From positions 1,805,501-1,869,500 of the forward strand of contig CP114496.1 in the NCBI GenBank assembly GCA_027186245.1: 64,000 bases of DNA. The letters run 5' to 3'. A model generated the notes under the pieces. It had not been told where the DNA came from. It saw only the letters and a program-made list of their open reading frames with translations, and did not search any database. The position numbers and the translations under genes are program-made. Source of the DNA: Coriaria nepalensis. Taxonomy: Eukaryota > Streptophyta > Magnoliopsida > Cucurbitales > Coriariaceae. Positions 1 through 11,399 of the stretch are shown here, piece by piece (the stretch's first letter is position 1; each line of letters starts with the position of its first letter).

Positions 1-1110
1 TCACCGCAAGACAGTTAGAGATATTTAAGTATACTTGCCTGGGATATTTTGTAAAACCCGGTTAGTTTGGGCTTAGGAAATTTATTCCTAAGTTAATTGA
101 CCATATAAATAAGCCTTATACCTTAGTTTTATGATATAATATAGTAGTATATTAAAACTATATAGTTATTAGTATAATAAGGATTAAATAATAACTCCAC
201 AGTACAATTAAAGCAGCAGGGGGCGTGGCTTCCCCAGCTCACCCTCATTTTGTCCAATCGTGAAGATAAATTATAAGGATAAATATCTTTTGTAGGTCTT
301 CCAGTCATACCTGTCGTAAGATTAGAAGTGATCATTGTCAGCTACTAAAGTAGGAAAGACTATTCCTTCTTAGTCAAGTATCGTGAGAGTTAGGAAGTTG
401 CTGAACATTTTGTTAGTTCCTAAGAAAAAGTGAGTGAAGCTCATAATCTCTTTCTTCTTCCATAATCTGGAATCTTAGAGAGGGAAAGTGAAGAAGCAGA
501 CATAGAGGACAGTAACAGCTGAAGGTTACTTCTAGTAAGAACTCTCTATTTTTTAGCTTGAAAATTGTTAGTTCTTGACGATAGGTTAAGGATAAGGATA
601 GAATCTATAAAGCATAAGATATAAGATGAAATCAGGGTTTAGGCGTCATATTAGGTTAGTATGGTCTAAATAGGTTGAGGTTTAGATGCAAGTCGACGCT
701 TGTAACATGCAACAGGTCGACGCCTTCAATATATGAAGGGGTCGAGAGTATGCTTTCATTAGGAAAAGGGGTCGATGCCTTTAGTATAAGAAATCAACCT
801 GAGACTGAGAACTCAGTCATATTTCTGTCTTTCTAAATCGAGAACTCGGTTTGGATCAGGAACCCAGACCGAGAGACATCATATTATGAAAAGTTTCAAA
901 AAGGTGAACAAAAGAGTATGAATAATAAATAGCATAATGGATCTACACACTAAGGGACTTGTCCAAAAAAAGTATATTTGTCATCATGACAACGTGTGAA
1001 TGAGATTCAAAAAGTGATTGGCTTTAGCGCAACTGAGAGATTGAAAGTGTAATGCTCATCAACCCATTCGGGTATGACTCGATCGGGTCAAACACTTTTG
1101 AGAACCAAAC
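1..1110. repeat. LTR-like non-coding retrotransposon remnant
   Basis: No coding sequence of recognisable family is seen. The stretch is AT-rich with scattered purine runs and a block of TCGA-containing units (692-790) of the same flavour as those in LTR-like regions elsewhere in this window (29.8 kb, 49.75 kb, 63.7 kb). I infer an old LTR or its flank; no boundaries, PBS or PPT could be placed. Confidence 0.35.
692..790. repeat. degenerate TCGA-rich minisatellite, about 4 units
   Basis: The motif GTCGA(C/G/T) recurs at 692, 716, 741 and 771, so the spacing is 24, 25 and 30 bases. The units share a GTCGACGCCTT-like core followed by an AT-rich tail and a run of G. It resembles the much longer array at 10.3-10.9 kb in motif but not in period. 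Confidence 0.5.
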
Positions 1111-1119
1111 ATAAAATGT

Positions 1120-2300
1120 ATAATCATTAATATAATTGAATTCATAGCATTTAATTGGAGCATATCATCATTAGTCATGCTGTTATTAGGTTGGAAATAG
1201 CTAACTGTTTACATACTTCACAGATTCCCGAATCTTAGACGTACACTTGGAATCTTGATAAAGATTATTATTAGGAGATTCAAGTTGGCTTAAGTCTAAG
1301 ATCTAAATTGTTCATAGTTATATTATTGTCATGATGGGATAATGACAATCCTGAGAGACTATTACATATGGTATCCTTTTCGGAAGAAGAGTGATGATCT
1401 CATAATCATCAGTATTGGAGAATACTAGATAGGCATATAGGTGATTAGTAGGGACTTCATCACTAAAAGTGATCACTTGAAAAACTTAATAGTAATTATA
1501 TTAACTACTAATGAGTTTTTTCGATCATTATTGTACTTGCGATAGTCAGACATGAGATCACCAAAGTAATGACATTTAATATATCATTCTTTGATGTCGC
1601 TCTATGTGGTCTTAACCAAAGACCACTAAGAGGGTGAATCATTGGGCATATGTTTAAGTATGTGCAGTTTATAGGGTGATAAGATGATATCCATCACTTA
1701 TATATTAGAGGATATGGTTTTATGAATCATATAACAGGCAATGAAGAAGATCTTTACACAAAGTAGTATAGTTTGGGATATGTGTTCGAGTATGCGCAGT
1801 TTGTAAGGTGATAAGATGAGATCCATCACGTTTATATTAGAGGATATGGTTTTATGAATCATATAACTAATTCAATGAAAAAAATCATTGCGCAAAGTAG
1901 TATGGTTTGGAAAAGAGTATTTATGTGAATCCATTGCATAAGAGTTTATGATATCCATAAAGAAAGTCTAATAGGATTTTACAGTTAAACAATCCCATAG
2001 GATTTTCTGGAACCTTAAGTTGATGGATAAATCAGTCTGGTATGATAATAGTTATCTACAAATCTTGTTGAAGTTCCTTATACTTCTCATTGAACAAGTA
2101 GCCCCTATGCTTTGCTAGAGGGTAATATTGGATTGGTAGTTTAAGTTAATTTGATTATAGAAGATGATCATATTAACTATTTGGCTTGAAAGTGTTTTTA
2201 AGGTTAAATGGTCCACTGGAAAGAATGGATAAAACTCACAAGTTACTATGAGGCTCACCTACCAAGTTAATATAGATTTGATTTAAGAGTTAAATTATTA
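1120..2300 (+). repeat. LTR remnant of a copia-like element
   Basis: Non-coding. Parts of 1,230-1,560 resemble the reverse complement of 38,360-38,700: both contain an ATTATTGTCATGATGGGATAATGACA-like block (shortened here) and repeated ATCACTAA/TTAGTGAT patches. It therefore belongs to the same LTR family, read in the opposite orientation. An internal 131-bp duplication lies at 1,640-1,905. Boundaries are approximate. Confidence 0.4.
1640..1905. repeat. 131-bp direct tandem duplication
   Basis: Two adjacent units begin at about 1,644 and 1,775. Both contain the sequence GGTGATAAGATGA, then ATCCATCAC, then the exact block TTTATGAATCATATAAC, and end in an AAAGTAGTAT block. The units differ by scattered substitutions, so the duplication is not recent. 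Confidence 0.75.
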
Positions 2301-2454
2301 ATTAGTTTAGTTTGTTAAGTCTAAGTCATACCTGCACTACAAGTATAACCAAGCATATCCTAGAATCTTTGGTTGTATTCTTTGGTTTGAATATTCGGGT
2401 TTATTTTTCAAAAATAGATTCAACCTCAGATAGGTGAAGAGCCGACGAATTTTG

Positions 2455-2800
2455 ACTTAAAGCATAAATATTCCTATTAAACCCTAAGTCTTTCATCTTT
2501 CATCTTTGACCTGAAAGCTTAAACCATTCATGAGAAACTCTAAGTCTTACATCTTTGATCTTTAACATTAAAGCTTAAAGCTTCTTGTTAAACCCTAAGT
2601 CTTACATCTTTCATCTTTGACCATATACCTTAAATCTTTCATGTGAAACCCTAAGTTTTAGATCTTTCATTTTTGACCTTAAAGCTTAAGCCTTTTTATA
2701 CACCTCGTTCCACATCTTTCACCTTAAAGCTTAAATCTTTCATCTTAAACCTTAAAGGTTAAACCATTATCTTAAACCATAACTGTTAGACCTTTCATCT
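2455..2800. repeat. 56-bp tandem repeat containing AAACCCTAAGTC
   Basis: Units start at 2,479, 2,535, 2,590, 2,646 and about 2,702, so the period is 55-56 bases. Each unit opens with AAACCCTAAGTC and continues with one or two CATCTTT blocks, a GACCTTAAAGCTTAA block and a CTTTCATGTG-like tail. Later units decay. It contains CCCTAA words but is not telomeric sequence, because the hexamer is not itself tandem. Confidence 0.8.
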
Positions 2801-3330
2801 TCGATCCTAATTCTCTATGACCATATGTCCCGATGGTTCGATGGATCTTGAAAGAGCCTATCGAGACATTGAGATAAGAGATCAGAGGCTTGAAAGTCTC
2901 TGACCTTATACCTCTATTACTCGATTAGTTCGTGAAAGTCACAATTGAACCCTCGAGATCAAAGGACTGAGACTTAGAAGTCTATGTCCTCAAATCATAT
3001 TGCTCGATGGTTACTATTAAGACCCATCGAACCATCAAGATATAAGGTTAAAGACCCATCAAACCATCGAGATCTAAGGTTAGAGCGGGCACTTTAAGGA
3101 CCTAAAAAGAAGAAACACTAATAAGAAAAAATTAGATAGTTCTGTAAAGCATATGAAAGTTTGATTACATCCAAATATTACTATATCAAAATCATACCAT
3201 ACAAAAATGTTACACCATATCAAATTGGTCGGATAAGGTTTAAGAGGGGCTATGGGTGGTATTAGAATTGGGTACCTACATGTCACCTTATTATGTCAAA
3301 GAATCCATATTTACTACACTATTTTATCTT
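2801..3330. other. non-coding stretch with short dispersed repeats
   Basis: No gene is seen. Short repeated phrases such as CATCGAACCATCAAGAT (about 3,025) and CATCAAACCATCGAGAT (about 3,057) suggest a decayed minisatellite. The stretch lies between the 56-bp repeat and the 3' end of the MULE transposase. Confidence 0.4.
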
Positions 3331-3334
3331 CTAT

Positions 3335-4720
3335 GATTGTTCCCCCCATCTCTTTTTCGGTCTCCCCCTTTGTTTATGTATAATAAGGGGTATAACGATA
3401 ATCGATTGAAGATTTTCTAGAAACTCCCAATCATCGGATGATGGTATAAGATAATATGAGTCTGCATATGCTTACCTCTAAATCAATGCCGTGAAGTATT
3501 CCGCACATAATGTGTGTGGTGCAACACTTCAGTAACTCGAAGCTTCTATTGCATGAGCATAAGATATCTTATCCAATTAGAATACCTTGAATGTGAAATT
3601 GTTCTCCCCTAAATCGACCAACGTAGCAGTAGAGCCACCGATTACCTCAATTGTATCCTTGTTCACTTTATCAAATCATATCCCCATTCACTTTATCAAC
3701 TCTTATTGTTAAATATTTATTGTGTCTTTTCATTAGCTCTTTCTCTACCTTGGGGGTCAATGGGGGTATTTGTTTGATTTGTTGCACATTTTTGTTTGTA
3801 GAACAAAGTTGTCATGATCTTCCTAATACTATCAAGCAATACTACAATTGGATAATCATGTGCATCCTTCAACGAAGCGTTAAGTGACTCTATAATATTA
3901 TTAGTCATTATGTCGTATTAATCACCATTGAAATGAGCTCTCAACAAATGTTAAAATATAGCCATCTCCAGATAGGTTACCACACTAGGATGTTGGGCTA
4001 TAGTCTTGTTGAAGTATGTGTTGAAATCATAAACCTTGTATGCTCTCGCCATTTTGTAGAATAGTTTGAGGAAGTCTATCTCACTCTAGCCTTGATGCTT
4101 TGCCTGAGATGTCACATGCATGCACCATATTTTGCATTTAGGTAAATACTCTATAAACTATTATTAATACTATTTTCCAGACACAAAAAGTAAATCTATT
4201 GCAACGAGGATCAAACCATTTAGCTTACTCAAGAACCAACTCCTTAACTTATCATTCTCTAAATCAACTATGGTCTATGCTATTAGAAAAGTTGGTTGTC
4301 ACCATCCTAAACAGTTTCTGACAAAAGCGTGCCTTTGTATTTGCACTTTAAAAAGTTTTCATCATCCAAATAACATTTCTAAAATCTCTAAACCCCTTGA
4401 TTGCTGCTCCAAAGGCCATGAAATAATAAAGGAATCTATTGTTTGAGTCCATCACAAGTGAAGCTACAGAACTCGGATTAGTTGTCTTCATAATACTTGT
4501 GTAAATTGATAACTCTTTGTAACTATCCTAAGCCATAACCCAAATAAGTGAGATAGATCTTGATTATCGTGCCTTCAATAACTAATTTTTACCCCAAGAT
4601 CATTGTAGACAATACCAATAAGAAGTCATGCTTTAGAAGTCACATTACATCCTTGGTACTTGGCCTTCACATGTCGTCTAATCATAGATGCTGATGTTTA
4701 TCAATGATTTTATTACTTGA
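3335..4720 (-). pseudogene. MULE (MuDR-family) transposase remnant
   Basis: Read on the minus strand with frame changes and stops, this gives the ordered landmarks of a plant MULE transposase. First comes a zinc-finger-proximal region, then a SNPSSVASL-like patch leading to FMAFGAAIKGF (about 4,385-4,420), which is the start of the MULE DDE domain. Next is a LRAHFNGD segment, then MTNNIIESLNASLKDA (about 3,850-3,908), which is the conserved helical C-terminal block. A SWIM-like segment follows (LDKISYAHAI, near 3,540), then the usual GRPKKRWGE tail (about 3,340). The catalytic region contains several stops, so it cannot make a transposase. I found no terminal inverted repeats. Family assignment is firm; it is a dead copy. 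Confidence 0.8.
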
Positions 4721-5099
4721 ATGTAAGATTATAGGTGTGCTGATCTTTATAGGTTCAAATTTTGAAAAATAAAGAATTCTTCCTTCTCGTTACATGGATT
4801 TGCCATTGGCAATTTGAATCTATACATATGATAATAAATGTAGTCTTATTCGTCTTCATAACCGTGAACTCAAAATTTCATCATATCGCATGCATATCTA
4901 AACTTTCCTTTAGTTTATTTTTTGAGGTAAATTACGGTTTAAGATAAAACTATCCTCCACCTGATTGGAAAGAAATAATGGAAGTGAATTACTTTTAACG
5001 CATGCGAAGGGCTAACTAGCAATGAAGATGAGAAAAGTATCCTCTCTAATTTCATTTCCAAGTTATAGTGAACACTACTATTTGGAAACATATGGACAC
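4721..5099. other. stretch without recognisable gene
   Basis: AT-rich sequence between the MULE transposase and the copia LTR remnant. It may include the 5' part of the MULE element. I see no reading frame with a recognisable family. Confidence 0.3.
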
Positions 5100-6780
5100 A
5101 TATAATAGAATAAATACAGCGAAAAAAATATTTAAAATTTTATTCGGATCATGTCCTAGCATGCACAGTTTCTATTCAGTCCGATCATACAACAATTATA
5201 TCACATATAATATATTTTATAGAAAGTGCAGTAAATCTCATCAATATTAAATCCTAGTTTAGGAAAAGAAAATACCTCCTTTGATTTCCTTCTTGAATAA
5301 GATAGGAAAGTACCCACATGTTCGTCATTCGCCCTTTAACTGTTATCCACATGATTTATTTTGCACAGTTAAGTTTTTACTTAAGATCTCAACTCATGAG
5401 ATAATAAGCTCAAGGAAAAAGAATGAAGAAGACTCCTTTTCTCTTTTTGATTTTCGGCAAGGCTTGTGTGAGCACTTGATTATTTCAGCCACTATATGAC
5501 TTGTATTCATAAGCAAAGACTAGGTCATATTTTCCTAATCTCATTAAGAATCCTAATTGCCTTAAAACAAAAAAGTGAGATGGGCTAAAGCCTATTTAAT
5601 GGCCGGCTACCCGTGTATCATACCCATGGGTTATTTAATCAACCCTTTAATTAATTTTGACAAATGAAAATTCAATTAATAATTTGGTGATTAACCTTTT
5701 AATATTCAATTATTACTTACGAACTTTTAATACCCTTTTATAATTGAATCAAAGTTCCTACGTAACTTATTAATTTCCAATTAATTCAATGTCATACTTA
5801 GTTGTGCTAGTAGAGCAGTATGACATTAAATTAACATTTATGCCTAAAATGATTTTGGTCCATTTTTCCTTTTACATCCTATGAAACTTTAATTGTGTTA
5901 CTATAAACCTTATATATTTCATCGATTAGCTTCTACATCATGCCGACTAGAGGATTTAATAAACACCATTTATGATTTTATTTAATTCTAAATTAAATTT
6001 ATTTAATTTAAGATAACTTTTTAAATTAAACAGTTAACTTAATCATCTCATGATTAATTAACTTTAAACCTCCAACTTAAAATTGACTTCTACCAAAGTT
6101 TCAAAACTATGCAGGAGATGAGTACCATCTTTCAAGTCAAGATTGAATCACTAATATCCTGATTCGTCCTAGGGAATGGTCTAATTATTAAAGCCAAATA
6201 GTTAAATCATATGCACCATCATACTTTTAATGAACAACGACAATGGATTTACATAAACTCCTTTCAAATCATACTACTTTGTGACGATTCCTTGTTCAAT
6301 GAATTATATAATCCATATGACCTTATTCCTAATACAGAAGCATTGGATTCCCTCTTGACCACTCATGATTATGAGCTAATAGGAATGATGTCAAAGTATG
6401 AAGTCCAGTACTTAAACAAACCATAGTGTCTTAGGTCAGAGGATCACATGTAAAATAGTCTCTAGATAATTCTCATTAACCAGTTAGTATTAATTAACTA
6501 GTCACATTCAGGACCCTCAGTCTCTACTAAACACCCACACAATCATCATAGTGTTCTACTAACACCACTAGCTATGAGATCGACCACTCTAACAATTTGG
6601 TGATGAACTATATGATTGTCTATCCAGAATAATCGATGTCTATTCCTGAGATCCTATAACAATGAACAATTTGTATCTTAAGAGCTTTTGAACAAATTGA
6701 AAGTCAATATTAGCATGATCTTTATCATGATATCCAGAGTACATAACTCATGATATTAGACTTTATCATGATATGTATAT
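5100..6780 (-). repeat. copia LTR remnant, minus orientation
   Basis: It lies just 3' of the RNase H end of the minus-strand copia pol at 6.8-9.6 kb, so it is probably that element's 3' LTR. It shares blocks with two other LTR pieces in the same orientation. The phrase CGATTAGCTTCTACATCAT (5,923) matches CGATTGGGGTCTACATCAT (35,196) and CGATCAGGTTCTACATCAT (about 37,826). It is followed in each case by TTAATTCAATCAT-like and GACTTCTACCAAA-like blocks. Exact LTR ends could not be set. Confidence 0.55.
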
Positions 6781-9640
6781 ATATAACATATAATATTAAT
6801 TCCAACAAAATCAATAAACATGATAAATAGTAATTGACTTTCATTATTGATAATAAACAATGTCTTGCTAATATTCGCATAAAGACAATATCACATAAGG
6901 TGAACAAACCAAAACTAAATTGATTTACTATTGTCAGTATCTGGATGCTCCATAAAATTAAGAACATATTCTTAGTCCTTTTGAATCAATTAAGGAAATT
7001 CTTAACAACATCTCATTGCTTATCAACCTAATTACCTTGAAATTGCTCATAACTCTTTAGAGCACATGCAATATCTAGTTGCATACATAATATAGCATAT
7101 TCATGCTATACCTCTCCTTTCATGCCTAAGTTGACATCTCTTAAGAGAGGAGAATTCCTTGACTCATTAGCAAAAAAAAGTAATCTCTTGGAATCCTTAA
7201 TGTTAAACATCTTTAGCAATTTTATATATGACAAGCCAATCAATTTTTTGAATCTATCTTATAGATCTCAACAAAAAAATCTTTACCCAAATTTTATGAA
7301 GGGTAATTTCATTGATTGCAGTTTAACAGATTGAATCATAGCTACTTTATTCTCTAATGAGTAGGATGTCATATATGTAAGGAGCTTATGAACATTTTTT
7401 ATTCCCACTAATCTTTGTGTACACACAAGCATCATCTTCATTTTTACTGAAAACAATCAATTTGATCGTTTCATCGAAACATATGTCCGAATTTTGAGAT
7501 GCTTATTTTCAATCCATAGATGGATTATTGCAACTTACACAACTTCTTTGCGTAATTCTATGTGAAAACCTCGGTTTGTATCACCTATACTTTTAATTTG
7601 AGGTTACTGTCTAGAATAACGATTTTTTCACATCCTTTTACCATATTTGGTAATCACGGCTAGTTGCAGCGTAAGCAATATTTGTGCATCATTTAGGAAC
7701 TATTCCTTTTGGTGCATATATTTCTTTAAATTTGAGCTACTAATGGCTTGAAATGTCATAGGGTTATCATTCATTACCAAACTCTTACTAATATTTTTGT
7801 ACTAGAAATTCATCTCATTTAGGCCCACCAAAAAATATTGGATCAACGAATCCATTGTGCACTTTGAGATTTCAAAGTTTCTTTTTTGAGGGCGTCTCAG
7901 ATGTTTGTTCAGTGAGTGTACAATTCTCGGTTTGTAATCACTTTGTGGTTCTTGAATTTCTTCAAGTTCTATCATACTCCCACTAGTTATTTCAAAAAGA
8001 AAACCCCTCTATGAAAAGGTAGTGATTTACATAACAAACATTTTTATTATACAGTATGATGGGAATAATATCCTAATATTCCTTTAGGATAAAACATTTC
8101 AAAACTTGCCTCCAATCATATGTCTATATCATAATATGGTTCGATAACATTCTTCTACCACTCCATATCTCAGATGAAGTAGAAAAGAAAAGTAATTAGA
8201 GGCAATTCTGCTTCGTACATAGTAATAATACTCTTGAATATTTTATGGAAGATTGATCTGACTAATCAAAGCAAGTCTAATAAAATATGATAACTTCATT
8301 CTATATTCTAGGAGGTGTCCATTAAGAAAAAAATATAATTCTTCTTCTTAATATTGAGAAATCTGATTATCATGCCTAATACACAATGATTCACAAGTTT
8401 TTATTGATTCAGAATCAATTGGACCTAGCATGATTTAATAGATTGTGCCAAGACTTGTTTGAATCGCATTAAACTTTTCTTCTATTAATCGGTTCAATAT
8501 TGAGATAAGTTTTATTTTATTGAAATTTAAAATATACACTTTAACCGTTATCATAAAAAAATATCTCATCTAATGAGATGGTAAAAGTATTGTTCCTTGA
8601 CCTTGAAGATAAGCCTTTATTGTTAAAAATATAATACTTTAGGTAAAAGCAAGTATATAAAGTATCAACTCATTAATTTTTAAATTAATGCCAAATAGCT
8701 AGGATAAAACTAAATATACCAAGGCTAATGTAACAACAATTTGCTCATTTGTTGCCTTTAGGTGCATTTTGTCTTTCATAAAATTGTATTACTTTTGAGA
8801 TCAATCATATATCATATTTGAAATCACATCGAATATCTAATACCTTTCATAGAATAATTTGAAATAAAGATTATTCTCAAATTTTCAGCAATAATAAAAC
8901 ATCATTATGCTTCATAAGAGTGCTTGGTTAGCCTTTTCTTTTTGTCTTCCAATTTCTTTTGCCAATATGGTGTTAATTCATTTCCTATTTCTTTAGCCCT
9001 TCCAGCTTAATAGAAATTTTAAGCTTTCTAACTACTTTACAAATTATCAAATCGAAACAGATAATTATTAGATTACTAAGTCAAACTTAGGGATTTAATT
9101 ATTTTGAAAACAAGTAATTTTTAATTAACTAAGTCACTACTTAGAATTTTGACAATTGTAAAACTTATTCCTTTCACTTCACTTCTAAACATCAAAAAAC
9201 GTTTCAGCACTTCTTCTCTAATAAAGGTGCCTTTCGGACATCATTAGATAAAATAAGGCTTTAGGGATTTCATACATGTCAATTTGAATATTTAAACATT
9301 AACATATTTAGGGATCTCGATAATCTCAATGACATTTAACTTTTCATAATACTTTTGAAGCTAGTTATTCATTAATGCTAGTACAATAAATTGCATCTCA
9401 TTATTTTAATTAAATCACTTTAACCAATTGATCCTTGTTCCACCAAGTAATATTGAGGAGTAACCAAAATATCCTAAGTGTTCGATTTGGGATAACAACA
9501 ATATGTTCATCTCTAAGAACGATTCCTAGATTCCTAATGCCATTATTTTTTTAAATTTGGTCTAACCAATTTATTCAACTTATGAATAGACTTGAAAACA
9601 AGGTTTGTCATTGCACATTACATGAATATAAATATAAAAA
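6780..9640 (-). pseudogene. decayed Ty1-copia gag-pol, minus strand
   Basis: Minus-strand translation with many stops gives copia landmarks in order. A gag region (about 9,560-9,180) aligns base for base in many places with the plus-strand copia gag at 26.6 kb. An IELEEIQEPQ-type spacer before reverse transcriptase follows (about 7,950). Near 7,130-7,215 is a KDSKR...LL segment typical of copia RNase H entry. An RNase H stretch (STSGFVFTL-like and ADSTMEAEY-like, decayed) is read near 6,840-6,960. The intervening RT is too decayed to align by eye. Its LTR follows at lower coordinates. This is an old, inactive copy of the same family as the 26.1-29.1 kb element. Confidence 0.6.
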
Positions 9641-9780
9641 TAACATACGTAAATTTACATACAATATTAACTACCAAAATCAAAGATCTTAACAATTTCA
9701 GTATCTCACACTATTTTCTTACGAATTTATGTTACCCTCATATATAAAATGAGAAAAAATTAATCCGACCATCAAATATT

Positions 9781-9912
9781 ATAATCTCACGTGTCCGTAG
9801 CCAATTATAATAAGTAAGAAAGGCAGCAAATGCTTTTGCAATTACATCTCGTGCAATTCATTTATCTTGCCTCTAAGAAAACATAATCTCACACGTCCGT
9901 AGCCAATTATAT
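9781..9912 (-). repeat. 102-bp direct duplication with CACGTG-like core (copia leader)
   Basis: On the minus strand the phrase TAATTGGCTACGGACACGTG and its near copy with GGACGTGTG lie about 102 bases apart (plus-strand positions 9,781-9,809 and 9,883-9,911). The same pair at the same spacing occurs on the plus strand at 26,284-26,413. The two elements are therefore related, and the motif belongs to the family's LTR or leader. One copy contains the palindrome CACGTG or a one-base variant, a plant G-box core. Confidence 0.7.
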
Positions 9913-10012
9913 TATCTTAGTTATGATTAACCCAAATATAATGTATTAAACTAGCTCGTGCATGTGTCAATGTCCAACTCTATGATCTATTTTTTCATCT
10001 TGACATTTATCT

Positions 10013-10162
10013 CTATAAATTCTTGATTTCTATGTCGTGCACTTCTAAATGTTGTTGTAAGTTAGAAATCAATGTTGCTAATTCGTGTTCTTTCTCATGT
10101 ACCTCAGGTATTGGGTTAGCTCGAGTAGCTCTAGTTCTTATGTTCTCATTTTTTCGAGACAT
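10013..10162 (-). other. 49-codon open frame upstream of the copia leader
   Basis: An ATG at 10,162 opens 49 codons ending in TAG at 10,013. The predicted peptide is charged (MSRKNENIRTRATRANP start) with a coiled-coil-like ELATLISNLQQHLE stretch. It resembles the N-terminal region of some plant gypsy gag proteins in composition, but I cannot assign it. It sits between the TCGA satellite and the copia remnant. Confidence 0.25.
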
Positions 10163-10319
10163 CGTGTAACTTATGATCCTAACATTTAGAAAAAGATATT
10201 TGTATCAACTCTGTAAGTGTTATCTCTTATGATAACATATAATCATGAAATGCGATAAATAGTATCTAAGACTCTCAATGCATTCTCAAATCAAATCATT
10301 GCAATCAATAACTAATGGT

Positions 10320-10888
10320 ATGTCAAGGCATCAAGTACTTCAGATATTGAAGGCGTCGAGTGCATTGAGGCATCGAGTATGTCGAGTACTTCGAGGTGTT
10401 GAGTATATCGAGGCATCAAGTATGTTCAGTACTTTGAGGCATCAAGTACTTCACATATTAGAGGTGTCGAGTACGTCCAAGCATCGAGTATATCGAGTAC
10501 TTCAAAGCATCGAGTACTTTACATATTGGAGGTGTCTAGTACATCAAGTCATCAAGTATGTTGAGTACTTTGCATATTGGAGGTATCGAGTATGTTGATC
10601 ACCTTGCATAATGGAGGCGTCAAGTTCGTCAAGCACCTCGTATAATAAAGGTGTCGAGTACGTCGAGCACCTTGCATATTGGAGGCATTGAGTACGTCGA
10701 GCACCTCGCATATTGGAGACGTGGAGTACGTCAAGCACCTCCTATATTAGAGGCGTGGAGTACGTCGAGCACCTCACATATTAGAGGCATCAAGTACATC
10801 AAGCACCGCACATATTGGAGGCGTGGAGTACGTCGAGCTACTCGAATAATGGAGGTGTCAAGTACTTCGAGTATGTCGAGCCATTCAT
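10320..10888. repeat. 34-bp (2 x 17-bp) TCGA-rich satellite array
   Basis: The anchor CATATT, or a near variant, recurs at 10,454, 10,522, 10,573, 10,607, 10,641, 10,675, 10,709, 10,743, 10,777, 10,811 and 10,845. From 10,573 on the spacing is exactly 34; the earlier steps are 68 and 51, which points to a 17-bp half-unit. A typical unit reads CATATTGGAGGCGTCGAG followed by TACGTCGAGCACCTCG. The left part is more degenerate and built of TCGAGTA(T/C)(T/G)TCGA half-units. Because 34 is not a multiple of 3, open frames across it on both strands are by-products. There are no unique spacers, so it is not a CRISPR-like array. Confidence 0.9.
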
Positions 10889-11039
10889 GTTAACTTCTAA
10901 AATCTAGAATTTGGATATGAGTGATAACAATTCCATTTGGGATGTTCTTGGTGTCCCTAGAAAGATATTGGACCCAACATTCACCATATAATATTATCTT
11001 AATTTTTTTTTTCTATGAAGATTTTTTAATTTATCTATA

Positions 11040-11230
11040 TACTTATCTATTTGTTTTTTTTAATAGCTACATGTTTGGAGACATTCCAAATATACATGGC
11101 ATCACTGAGCATGATGTTGACACCATATATTTCCCGTTGAACTTTTGTAACGCCTATTAGATAGTTGTTGCATTGCACTTCGATAGTTAGAAAATATACA
11201 CGATGGATTGCAGGGTAGATTTGCCCCCAT
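11040..11230 (+). pseudogene. Ulp1/C48 peptidase-like fragment, probably transposon-borne
   Basis: The frame reads EHDVDTIYFPLNFCNA, then an in-frame stop, then IVVALHFDS, another stop, and KIYTMDC. This matches the pattern D-(V/I)-D-x-(I/V)-Y-x-P-x-N-x-x-x-x-H-W-(I/V)-x-x-x-(I/L)-x-x-x-x-(K/R)-I-x-x-(Y/M)-D-S/C around the catalytic His of Ulp1-type cysteine proteases. Such domains are carried by plant MULE and CACTA elements. The His-Trp pair is replaced by Tyr-stop, so it is dead. The call rests on a short motif and is tentative. Confidence 0.45.
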
Positions 11231-11399
11231 CATTGCTACAAGAACAAGATGGTGTCATAACTCCTAATATAAGTTAGCATATTTATAAAACATTGCCAAA
11301 TATCATTGAGCTTAGTGAATAGTTAAAAGTCAAGTTTGGTAAGAAACCTAACGAGCCATTCAAGTTGGAAAGTGTCAATGTCCTCAGAATGCAACTTTA

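Noticed and set aside
2479..2700. Telomere or interstitial telomeric repeat
   Set aside because: CCCTAA occurs once per 56-base unit, not as a tandem hexamer.
7122..7334. 70-codon plus-strand frame
   Set aside because: The opposite strand carries decayed copia pol; the plus frame has no similarity.
10320..10888. CRISPR-like array
   Set aside because: Units abut with no unique spacers, and the genome is a plant's.
10278..10893. Open frames of 60-106 codons on both strands across the TCGA satellite
   Set aside because: They follow from a 34-base repeat that cycles through all frames; no start context or family similarity.
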